Shown in pieces: positions 11,302 to 22,560 of a stretch of DNA of 64,000 bases. Under the pieces are notes generated by a model, which saw only the letters and a list, made by a program, of their open reading frames with translations, was not told where the DNA came from and did not search any database. The stretch's first letter is position 1. Each line of letters opens with the position of its first letter. Origin of the DNA: Xiphophorus maculatus (Eukaryota > Chordata > Actinopteri > Cyprinodontiformes > Poeciliidae); assembly GCF_002775205.1 (NCBI RefSeq), contig NC_036459.1:16910312-16974311 (forward strand), given 5' to 3'. A program made the translations under genes and the position numbers.

Positions 11302-13539
11302 AGGCCGCGGAGCCCGGCCTGCCACGCAGCGCCCTCTGTGGCCTGTGGCGGTACTATTTCCATGCTCGGGCACAGTGACTGCTGAAACAATAGAGACTGT
11401 TTTCTTTTTTAGGGACAGTCTGACAATTCCTCTCTCTGCCGACTAGAAAACGGGTCAGAAGGTTCTTGGAAGTGTCCCGTGGGGGGATGGGGATGGTACT
11501 AATTTAATTACTACGGCTTCGTAATCATTTGAATTAGACGCTGTATGGTGGGTATTTAGTATTTCAGGGGTAAAATTACTTCCATGTTGAACTAAAGCCA
11601 AGTTTAAAAAGTATTCTGATACACAGTTAATAGCTTTGGAGTTCATTTGAAATCTTCAGTCTAGTTATTAGACACTGCTTATCTCCAGTCAGGGCCAAAT
11701 TCAGGAGAATAGGTGGGTGGAGTTAGTTTTGATGCCCTACCAACACAAGTTTATTCTATGCAGATAAATTATACTTGATTAATAGTTACATAGGAACTCG
11801 GGCTGCAGCATTTCACCCCGCTTAAAGACAATAAATAATATTATGTTTATGCTAAAGGTAAGATTTTATATTTTGGGTAATATTAAGAATTCTTTTTTTT
11901 TGTTGTTGTTGTTTTCAGAATTGGAGGTTTTACAAATCACAAAATTGTCGGAAAGGTAAAACAATACCTTTCCAACATTGCTGTTTTTAAAGAATCCAAC
12001 TCTGGTTTAAGCAGTAGATTTTAGATTTGGAACTATAGACAGATTATATAGATGAAATACAGTCCAGACTCATTAAATCAGAAGTTTTGAATGCTAACCT
12101 AGTGGTTAGCTAGTCATAGTATTTACACAGTGCTTACAAGTTATGCCCATATTGTCTGTCACTGTTTTTTTTTTTCTCTACAGAGTATGAACTATTTAAA
12201 AGGCTATTTCAATGCTCACGCAACAAACTGCTGTCAGTTATCTAGCTGAGAAGTCTATCGTAGTCTAAGTTGTCAACTAGTTCTCACCTTACTTCAAAAT
12301 AAGAGATTCAAATGTAGGCTCAACAGGATGTCAATCAGAAAACACATATTTGGGGCTTCTTAATGAGACACTGTGATGCTTCAGTATCACAAGATCTTGT
12401 TACAATCCAATGAGGTACGCTGTGTAGCATGAAGCCTTACCCACCTAATAAAAAAATTTTTGGAAACAATTTTTGCATTGATTTCCTCTCTTTAAAAAGG
12501 GCCTTGTGTATATGGAATTATTTGTAGGCATATTCTAATTATTTGTGGAATATTCACCTATTTTTCTGTCAAGAATATTAAGAATATTTGACAAAAAATT
12601 CAGATGGGGAATCTGAAGTATTTACATGCAATGCTACTTGGCAGACTATTGGTCTGGTGCTTGCAAAGCAGCCAATCCAGGAGCACCATTTGTTTTCCTC
12701 AGAGGTGATTGGCTATATCAGCCCAAATAAAGAAGACTATAAATGTTAGCTTCCATGGCAGTGCCAACTGTTTGCGCTGTATGAAGTAATGCATATTAAG
12801 GTATTTTTGGTGTTTGAACTATTCAAATAGGCATTATAAGCGTTTTTATAGGGGACTCAAGTGTTCATGGGTTTTAGCTAGTTAGGGGTGAATGTGGTCC
12901 CTAAACCCAGTTGTTATCCAGTGATCTCCAACTTTCCCATTAAGAACTAAGACTTGAGGGGAGTGTCCATATGGGAACTCCAAAAATCAGACTTGTTAGT
13001 ACAGATATAATGTAGCAATAAAACTTACTGATAGATTTGATGAGCTAGATGTCACGAGCTAGGCTAGAAAGAAAAAGGAGTATGACATCATTGTTTTTAA
13101 ATGGTAGCTATTGAGATGAAATTCTATCATTTCATACAGTCTTTTTTTTTATTCTAGAAATGCACAAAATACCGAGTTTCTAAAGCATTAATTCAATAAT
13201 TAAAAATAAATAATTTTTTTGGCCCCCAAAACTATGCCTGCCCCAACCTGCTGCCCCTGCTTAAGTACAGCCCTGTCTCCAATACAAATATTTCGCTTTA
13301 AAATGCAACACTAATCGTATTTTTTTTAAATTATTTATCAATTTTGTTGAGGCCGGATATTTTCTGAAAATCTGAATTATTCGGCATATTCCTATAAATA
13401 GTCTTATGTAAGGTTATATATATTTTTTTGTGTGTTACTCAAGCTCAGATATATTATTTTCCTTTCTGAAATCTGTTGCTGCATACTTGTCAGCGGTAGT
13501 GGTAAACTGCCACTACCCCTTAGTGACCACCTCAAAACG

Positions 13540-13900
13540 ACTTTATCTCACGGAGGGGGTCGGTTGAAAATTGCTCCCGATCCCTTCTCGCAGCAACTGC
13601 CAAGCGAGCGGATATCTTTCTTGATGGGGTTACATTCAACCATTACACGTACCCCTTTGCTCAATGAAAAACCTGTCACAAAATGGCGGAGACGCACGTT
13701 AGCAGACCCCATTTTGAGGAATTGACACCGTGCAACTCAGAAAAGTGCTTGTCGTCCTCGTGCGGTTTTTAAAAGTGTGCTATTTTCGCCGTTAAAACGG
13801 CGGCGCGCCGGAGTTCACCTCGCGCCTCTTTGGGCTCCCCTCTCTGCAATTCCATTTCTGGGCTAACGGACACGCTCTCGCGCTCGGCTAGCTAGCCTGG
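13540..13900. promoter_or_regulatory. CpG-rich promoter-like block with a YY1-type start (AAAATGGCGG)
   Basis: This block is rich in CpG (for example 'acggcggcgcgccggag') in otherwise AT-rich DNA and contains AAAATGGCGG. That is the YY1 core often found at vertebrate transcription and translation starts. The embedded ATG (13683) opens a 29-codon frame ending at 13772. It could be the promoter of an unannotated transcript, a distal alternative promoter of gas2l3, or an enhancer. No downstream exon could be linked to it. Confidence 0.35.
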
Positions 13901-15991
13901 TGAATGTTAGCAAAAAAATAACAACCGCAGTGCTCTCAGATATCCGTGTTAATCCAATTACTCGTTGAAACCTCACACTAAGGAGAAGGGTTTCTTCTGT
14001 TTTCTTCCATTTTTAAGCGAATGGCAGCCACAACAATGAGGAGATAACTGTTCTTGATAGTTAGCCGTTTGGAAGCTAGCTGTGGTGGTGTCGCTCTCGA
14101 GTGTGTTAAATTCCAATCCCTTAACATCATCGCTAATGTTTGCTAATAAGTTCACAACAGTCTGTTAGCGACTAAGAAGTACATTTTTACTTATTAGCTG
14201 CTTAGTATTAAACGGTGATATCTCATATACATAAGGTAAACGCGAAACTGTTTAAAATGTATGTTAAAATCCCCCAAGGTGTGTACTGCCAGGCGAGTTA
14301 GCTGCGGGTTTGTTTACAGCTATGGAGCGACAACACTGTTTTGTTGCTAACCGTCTTATTGGATGTTTCGCTAATTATAGGTAGTAATTAATATGTAATG
14401 CAGGTCTTAGAGGTACCTGTGGCACGACACCAGTCATGTTACCATCTGACACGGAATTATAATAAACTGCTGTTTATTAAAACAGTGAACTGGTCAGCTG
14501 TTTAAAATCTAGAGTATGTTAGCAGGTTAAACCTGGGAATATGTCATACTAACTACATTTTTTTTAAAGCACAGTTTATGATTTCAATTGTGTTCCCTTG
14601 TTTGTGAAAATACATAACAAGGAAATTTAACTTCTGTTTGGCATTTACACCACCTTAGATGGGCAAGCTTGGAAAATGCTTTCATTTAGGCAAGTCAAAC
14701 CTTGACCAAATAATTTTGCACTGCTTAGTGATTCTTTAACACACTGTTTATCATCAGCAAAGGCTTTATTATATTTGAAACCCCCCCCCCCCCAAAAAAA
14801 AGTTCAACGATCACCTACTAGCTCATGCCTTCAGTAATCACCCCAATGTGGTGACTTTTCAGACAAAAAGTTCTGTCGCAATCGACAGGTCAGCACTTTC
14901 AAAGATCGGCGAAAAACTGCAATCGGTGCACCAGTATTATTGAGTCCTGACCACTTTAGTTGTTAATTATTAGAAAAATAAATCATGTCATGAATTATTC
15001 GACGCTTATTATATCTCTGTAGGCATCTAAAGTAAAATGTTAATGGTTTTTATTTAAATTTTATTTAGACTGCCTAAGGTGGGGTCTTGCTGGAAAACTG
15101 CCATTTTCAGAGAAGTCAACTCTGAGCTAGATGTTTCCAACACCCTCCAAATTCTTCAAAAGCCAGTTCATGATTTGTTTAACCTTTAGTGTTCTTATCA
15201 AAACACAAAAAATGTGAGTTCAGTGCTTGAGTTGGCATTCACAGCATCTCAGATCTGGCTCATAAAGTGCAGCTTTTAGGCACGTCACCCTGCATTGCCG
15301 TTTTTTGTTTCTTAAACTACAAAATTTTTTAAAAAGTATTTTAATGCTATTTTATAAACACTTTTGGCGTCTCAATTAAAGGACTTTAAAGTGTATAATG
15401 GAAAATGTTATTAGTTTTGATGTGGTGTATCTTGATGCCTTCGTGCCCTATAGCAATTCTTTAAAGCATATTTTATATTCTCTAAAGCATTTGTTTTGTT
15501 TGTGAAGCAAAACTATTTCCACGTCTTTGAACCGAACTAGTTCTAATCAAGGGTAGTACAAATCATTATTTGTTTTCATTTAAGCATACTATTCATAATT
15601 ATACTCCATTTGTATAGTAGGTATTAGAAATGAGTGCGAAGATGAACTCCGTTCAAGAGGCAACAAATGCTGTCAGTGAGCACTTGAACGCATCTCAGAC
15701 GGTTGTGCCATCACTGCAGAGGTTCTCATCTGAAGTGACAGTCAGGTCTGGCATATGGTGCAAATGGGGAGGAGAGAAGGGGCAGAAAGCCCAAGTTGCC
15801 CCCCAAACACTCGGACACAAACCGTCCTAACTGCTTCCTACACCCGCCTCTACCTCCGGAGCCTCACTCACCTACCTTCTGGTAAACAGCGCCATCTTCT
15901 GACCAACAGCTTCCACCTCATGTCATGGACTATTTCCTCAGGAACACATTGTACTTGGACAGATCAGTTGGGAGATTTTTAAACTTGATAC

Positions 15992-16291
15992 TGTCACGGC
16001 CGGAGCGAAGTGCATGCTGGGAATCCGGTTGGAGGAGGCGGCAGGTGGCCGCGAGGGATCCTCTCGCGCGCAGATGGAAGTTATTCTGTGTGCTATTTTG
16101 TTCTCTGTTTTGATGGGATCTCGTTGTCTGTCGTTGTACTTTTGAAGTTAGATCAGTACTTTATATCAACGAGTGTGACTTAAACTTTAATAGACGTGTT
16201 ATATATATATATATAAAAAACTTCACATAACTTTTTTTTGTGCAGAATTTTTTTTAATGTAATAAAGACAGAAAAAAACCTGAGTGTTACA
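15992..16291 (+). mobile_element. Possible solo LTR (TGTCACGGCC...GTTACA)
   Basis: The block starts TGTCACGGCC and ends GTGTTACA, the TG...CA form common to fish Ty3/Gypsy LTRs. It contains an AATAAA (16261) about 30 bases before its end and a GC-rich first part. No convincing target-site duplication was seen (left 'gatac', right 'tctgt'), so the call is tentative. Confidence 0.3.
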
Positions 16292-18554
16292 TCTGTCCTG
16301 TAGATATTATACATAACTAACTTAAACTAGAAAACTTACACACAAAAAATATTGTGACGTACAGTAAATTTGCATAGAACACAAACTGTATTTAATTATC
16401 CATTTAGTCCAGTAGATGGCACTTTTGTTTAATTTTTCACATTTATCGAGAACATTTAATTTCGCATTTACATACTGTTCACTGTTAGGAAATAATACAT
16501 CTTCCAACATTATTATCCTTTTCATATATCAGGATAAGTCCTTTTATGACGTTGTTCCATATTATGAAAGAACATTCCTGTATACTAAATATGCGATGTG
16601 TTCCATATGTATTGGCAACACTGTTAAACGTGAACAGATGTTTTATTTTTGTGGAAAAGTGTCATCTTAGCGAACATTTTAGAGAAAAAAAAACTTTTTA
16701 GGTAGATTTACTCAGTAATGAGGTGGAGTGGCCCCACTCTTGACACTTATTTCTTATAAAATAAATCTTAAAAACAGGTATGTCTTTATTTTTTGCTACT
16801 GTTCGAGAAAAGAAAACATTTGTGTTCTGATCTAAAACTGTATCATAAAATGTACGCCACCTATGCACGTTGGAAAAAACAATCAAAAAAATCCTATTTT
16901 CTTTTTTGTCAACTCAACAGGAAGTCCTGATTCAGTTTTGGGTTTTTGAACTCTCTTCATAACTGATATTAATATAAATTCAGGCCAGTATTAAAATGGG
17001 TCGTGGTGTGTGTACGTGTGCTTGTTTGTTTTCTTGCTCTTGTTTTGTTTTGTCAAAACAGGTGAAGCAGATTTAGACTTTTTTTTCCCTGTTTTTAACC
17101 ATTCCCCTCTCCCCCTTCAAGCTACCTAAGAGAAACATGTGATACCACATTTACCTATAAAAAATAGAAAAGAAAAATAAAGACGTTGTCCCATCCCATT
17201 CATCAGCATTTACTTATCCAAAACGATAACACAGCCAAAAATAGATAAATACAAAATAATTTCTTTATAACACTGAAGCAAATGTCACCGTGCACATTTA
17301 AAAAAAACACAAAGAACGCAACATCAAGAAAATTAAACCTTAGCATCTTCTTCGTGAGACAGTCCTCTTCTTCACCGGCAGCCTGTCTTCAGTCACAGGC
17401 TTCTTCGGATTCGCTGTATTACAGATTGCTACAGGAGATCCTTCCTGTCTTCAGCCATCAGCACCTACACCAACTCATTGACTTTGACTAATAAAGTATT
17501 TTCTTTGTCTCTTTTAATCTATTCCAACAGCTCCTTGGTGTTTTTCAGACCGAATTCATGATTTCTTTGTGGTTTCTGAATACAAGTTTTTCCGTGACAT
17601 ACTGTGAATCGTGCCTTTTTGAACAGGTATCTGTTGGAGAAACATAGGTGAAAGTTGTCCAAACCTTCAAGTAGCAAAGCAGCAACCAGACCATCCCACT
17701 ACCACCGCCGTGTTTCAGGTTGCCATGGTCTGACTCCACAATAGCAAGTGTGCGACTGAAACCCAAGTCTGACCTACTTCTTCCCTTCAGGAGCCAACAG
17801 TCATGAACACAAGAGTTTGATGTGAATAGAAACAACCTCCCCGCTGTTTACTTCAAGCGGTTCATTTTACATGGCTCAGTTTGTGTCTCTGTAGCAATAA
17901 AGAGTCCTGCTGGAGGTCAGGGCGGTCAGTGTGGAAAAATAGTTTGACTAAAAGCAACACTCACAAATAGAAAATGAACAATAGTGTGCGTGTATGACTG
18001 ATATAATGAGACAAACATAATAACAAAAAACAGTTTAACTATCGTGACCTTTTATATGAGCGACAGCCATTTTGATTTTTTCTTACTTACGGTCATTTTA
18101 ACTCTTCTGACTCCTATCATGTAGTTGGTTGACCTGTGCTGCAGTTTAACTACATAGTCCCCGATAACCGTGTTAGCTCCGCCCACTGACTTTTATGGTA
18201 CAGAGCAGACAGATTTTTAGCAAGAGTTTTCTATTTCTGATACTTTTGGAAACCTAATTTTTCTCTCTTTTTTTTCTTTAAAAAAAAATTAAGGACAAAT
18301 AAAAAGATGTTTCTCTATATTTATTTTTATTTATTCATTTATATTTAATTTTTTTTTTTTACAAACCTAGTAGTAGGTGTCCGGATAAAATTAGTGTCAC
18401 GTATAAAAGAAACGTGGGTCGAGCACTTAAACTGGATTGTTTTGTATATTTTTATGTGGATAATTATCTATGTTTATTTAATTGTCGCACATAGACCTTG
18501 CGGCATAGCGCAAGAGCTGAATGAATTTCATTGATGTGAATGGGTTTCTATCAT

Positions 18555-18650
18555 CCAATTAAAACGACGCTCAGGTAGGCCAGAGGTCCCGCCCACAGTC
18601 AGTCTCTGCGCTCCGATTGGCTGTTTCGAACAGCGCTCTCCATTAAATAC
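18555..18650 (+). promoter_or_regulatory. gas2l3: Presumed gas2l3 promoter: CCAAT boxes, CHR-like element, TATA-like box
   Basis: In order, the sequence shows CCAAT (18555-18559), an inverted CCAAT, ATTGG (18616-18620), a CHR-type TTCGAA (18625-18630) and TTAAATA (18643-18649). This is followed by a CpG-containing leader and a splice donor at 18796. CCAAT plus CHR is the known arrangement of G2/M genes bound by NF-Y and the DREAM/MMB complexes, and human GAS2L3 is, from memory, a DREAM target. Assignment to gas2l3, whose first coding exon is 12 kb downstream, is inference from strand, order and motif content. Confidence 0.5.
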
Positions 18651-18664
18651 ACAGCTGGAGCAAC

Positions 18665-18796
18665 AGAGGGGAGAACGTGAGTAACTCTCGATAATTGAAG
18701 CTCCAACCGAAAACTTCCAGTGAGCCAAGCGAGCATCCACTACCAACTGTGACGCGGAGGTTGTAAGCGAAGTACTGCCAACTCACGGTGCCGCTG
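18665..18796 (+). other. gas2l3: Presumed non-coding first exon of gas2l3
   Basis: This stretch lies about 20-25 bases downstream of the TATA-like box, contains no ATG, and ends at a strong donor (CCGCTG/GTGAGT). It fits an untranslated leader exon spliced to the exon beginning at 30600. The 5' boundary is estimated. Confidence 0.45.
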
Positions 18797-20177
18797 GTGA
18801 GTTTATTTGCTCTCTTTTCGATTGAAAAGGATACGCGGTTGGGAAGATGCTGGAATTTTCGCCTGTGTGAAAGTTTCCTCGCGAGGAAGCCTCGTGGAGC
18901 CTTCTAGCAGCCAGAATACAGAGGAAGAGTTGAAAGCTAAGCTAAAGTTTTGTGTCGGGTTTATCATGACATTGAGACGCGTTTGTCTCTACATGTTACT
19001 TTGTGTCCACACAAAATGGAGCATTCGAGGAGTCTGGAACAGTCCTGGAACTTTTGAAGGGGTCTATCGGGTTTTATTGCAATAAATCTGCGGCTTGGCT
19101 TCCTAAACACTGAAAATGACTGACGTTTAAAGGAAGAATGCTCTGTTTAAACAGAATTTCCATCCATATTTCCCTGCCGTCTCCGTTATCCAACGGCAGC
19201 CTCGCTGTTTGGTTCTGACACGTCTTTACTTGCTTCTGTTGAGTCTGAGCCGCTGTCTGAAGCGTGTACATATTGATCCCTGGTTGAATGGCAGCTAGCA
19301 AAAAATAAATGGGTAAGAGGATCAGTAGTTTACTAGTACATGTTTAATCTGTTGCCAGTCTCTGCTGAGTTATTCTGATATTATCCAGTCTGGAATTGTA
19401 ATCATGTAAGATGTTTTTTTTTAAATCAAAGTCCACAGTGGCTGGTATGTTTCTTCCTGCGGCTGCACGTATGGATCCAGAACAATAAAGATGGGCTGTT
19501 TTTTTTTGTTTTTTTTTTTTTTTATGGATGAAGTGTTGTTGTTGTGTGACAATCCTGGTTTCCTGTTGAAGGAAAGGGGATGAAGTAAGGACGGACAGGT
19601 GCTTCCTGCAAAGAGGTTGTCTTCAGGGAAATGCTAGACATGCATTATAATCTAGAGCCTCGGCCTGCATGTTTAGTTTCACAGTGAATGTGAATTTGGT
19701 CATTATATTCTGCTGTGCTGGCCCAGGGACATGGGGTACATCTAGAAGTTGCAGGACACTAAGCCTATGAGATGCGTCTGAAAGTTTGTTCTGATCACTT
19801 ACTAATCTGTCTGTCATTGAACCACCCAGACGAATGTCCCTCATTCGTCCATCCAAACAGATTATTGTTATTCCTTCTCCTGTCTGTCCATCGTTCCACC
19901 TTCCGTTTATGATTCGTCTGTCAGTCCATCCATCAGCCTTCCTCCCTTCAGATTTTTTATTTTTCTTTCTGTATTTTTTGTAGACTGCATATTTAAAGTC
20001 TGGCCACTAGGAAACGATCTGCCACAAATCAAAACCTGATTTCTTTGATTCAACATTAAATTCTAAGCTGCAGAAATTTATGAAGTTTGAGACTGGAAAT
20101 GTATAGAAATCCTGTTTTTGGTGGCCTGTACGTGTCTACATGGAGCAGGTTTGCTCATTCTTCTGAACTTGTCAAAA

Positions 20178-20854
20178 GGCCTGCAGCTAACGATTAATAA
20201 TCAAGTATTCTATAGATTATTCTGACCATCAAAAAAGGCACATTCTGCATATTTTTCATTTAAACTTATCTTATGCAGTATAACAATTGTATTAAAACAT
20301 CAAAATTAAGAAATCTATTCCCTTTTTTAAAAAAAATGGTGCTAGGGAAGGTCATTTTGTGTTTAAAATGCAGTAACGCATCATTCCTTCAGTGAACTCT
20401 TCAGCATTTTGCAGCAAATGATGCATTTGTAGCTTAAAAAAAACCCAACCTCTGGCATCAACATGTGAACAGCTCAGCCCTTTCTGCTTCACTTAACATC
20501 AGTGCAGTTGCTTTTTATAGCTTAAGTGCAAAATGTATATTTTGGTGTGTGTTCTTTTTTTTTAAATTACCAAGTCTGTTACACGTTCTCAAAATTGCCT
20601 TTTTTGGGTCTGTAGTCCTATTGACTATTATTCAATTACTAATCAATCTGATTATTTAAATAAAAATAATATGTATTTTAGGCAAAAAAGATGTTTTTCT
20701 TTAAGAATTAAATCGAACATTTCCATCTGCATGCATTTCTGATATTCAATAAAGATGTTTTAGTGGTTAAATGACAAAATCAGCACAATGTCAATTTTTA
20801 TTCATCTGATTAATGTTCAGAATATTAAATGTATTAAAATGATTAATTGCAGCC
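20178..20854. repeat. Dispersed repeat family C, copy 2
   Basis: The left end reads 'ggcctgcagctaacgatta' and the right end 'gattaattgcagcccaa', imperfect inverted repeats of each other. They enclose AT-rich DNA with internal 'actaatcaatctgatta'. The same end pair bounds 57185-57672. Confidence 0.55.
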
Positions 20855-22379
20855 CAATTTCAAATGGGTCAGTTCTAAAGTTGCACCTTTAACCTCAAAA
20901 TGTGTCGGACAATTTGTACTTACATGTGATAAACATGTCATTAGAGTAATGCAGCACTGCCCCATACCCACCTGTTTCTGCACACTGTTGGTCAGCTGGT
21001 TGAAATGAGGCCACCAAGATGTTTAAATGATCACAAAAAGCACAGAGTTTGGGCATTTGGATGCATTTCTGTTCACAAACAACACAGTCGTACTAGTTTT
21101 ATCAGACTGATGGATGCACAGCGCTGGCTGCTGACTTTACCTGCATAACTACAGACATCTTGTCTTTAACGCATCGCTTTGACAAAACATGGACAGAAAC
21201 CTGTTGGTTGGAGATCAAAACTGAAACGACGGGTTTTAGAGAAAACAGCCTTGAGAGGATCTTGGTACCTCTACACATTATTCCTGGGTTTTCACTGTAG
21301 CAGCAATGTGGAAACTGATAAGAGTTTGGCAGAACATCACATTCTTAGTTGGTTAAAGGACTTGGAGTTTTCTTTTTTTGTTTATCAGAAGTTGCTCCAT
21401 GTTTCCAAGTGAGGTCCTCCTCCAGATTAGATTCTGTACAGCAAGTCACTGTTTGAGACAAAGCTGCCTCTGGTCGCCTCTTCATAATAAATGAGTAGGA
21501 ACCTCATTTCCATCAATTTTCATAATCGCCATCTGCTTGATCTTTGGCATTGGGCTTCACATGTAGGACCTCCCAAAGCTACAACACATGCGTACACACA
21601 CTAACCCTTAATACATCCCCACCACCACTCCCCTCCTGAGGCTGAAATCCCAAATAAATGAGGGGTAATCCCAGATTTCATTATCATCCCATTGTGTCGG
21701 CTGACTGTTGCAGCCCATATGTCCCTGTGTTCATGTTTAACTCATTAAGTTGTCTTTGTCTCATCTGGTGCTGCTTCTTAAGGGTTTGATAGATGTGTGT
21801 AGCTTCCGTGAACAGTTCCAGCTTGCAGTATAAATCTTATCATCTAAAGACTCGCAGATTCTTCAGACAGGAAATCCATAACTATTTGTTTGATGGCACT
21901 TCCAATTTTCATCTATGGCTTTTTCTTTAATCTGATTTGATTTAGCAAAATTGGGTTTATATTCCAGTCTCGTTAAACTGGAATTATGCTACTGAACAAT
22001 ATTTATACTTGTCAAAGCCTGTTAAGTTAAAGTTATCTCACCAGCTCTGTTTTCATTGACTATTTAATTGTGCAATTTGACATTTTGAAAGTAAATTGGC
22101 TTAATCGCACCAAATCTGAAAACTTGCTTTTCAATTAAAAAGTTTTGGGGCTAGGATGAAGTGAGTTTTTTTTTTTTCTGTATCAAAATTGGGTTACTTT
22201 GCAAAACTGCATCACACAATCAACAACCGGATTTCGCTAATGGTGCAAACCACAAAGAAAACGGCATGAGTTGGAGGAGGCGCGTTGTCTTATTGCGTGA
22301 ACAAGCTTATTCACATGATTTTTAGTTGCGTTTAATATTTAATAGAAAAAGTTAAATTGTGTCTGTCTTTTTTTATTCT

Positions 22380-22560
22380 TTTCTTCTGACAGCAGAATAT
22401 TGACAAATTCCTGTTGGCATAGTCGGAAGGCCTGTCACGGTAACAAATTGTCCCTGAAATAATTGCGATAAACAATAATATTGTTTTGAAACCATTTTCT
22501 AGTAATGTATTGATGATGGCATAATGATGCAAGTTGTCCATCTCAAAGACCTAATAAACT
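22380..22560. repeat. Dispersed repeat family D fragment ('CCTGTCACGGTAACAA')
   Basis: It carries 'cctgtcacggtaacaaa', 'attgcgataaacaataat' and 'tgatgatggcataatgatgc'. The same series occurs near 3140-3290, and reversed or decayed versions lie at about 52.2-52.65 kb. This is a common fish repeat type, probably a DNA transposon relic. Confidence 0.5.

Larger units (their letters stand above)
11302..18540. other. Intergenic region between arid2 and the presumed gas2l3 promoter
   Basis: No gene is recognised here. It holds mostly AT-rich DNA, a CpG-rich promoter-like block (about 13540-13900), a poly-C run of 12 near 14.78 kb followed by a hAT-like fragment ending near 14.93 kb, a possible solo LTR (15992-16291), a short TA run near 16.2 kb, and a candidate AATAAA near 17.49 kb. 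A frame opening at 15630 has a plausible donor (cag/gtctgg near 15745) but no recognisable homology. Confidence 0.5.

Noticed and set aside
17330-17500. Possible short transcript ending at the AATAAA near 17.49 kb
   Set aside because: There is a good polyadenylation-like signal but no recognisable coding content or promoter, and it resembles the tail of a dispersed repeat; not enough to call a gene.
21596-21612. 'actaacccttaat' as a telomerase RNA template
   Set aside because: It is an imperfect match to the vertebrate template and has no visible H/ACA or pseudoknot context.
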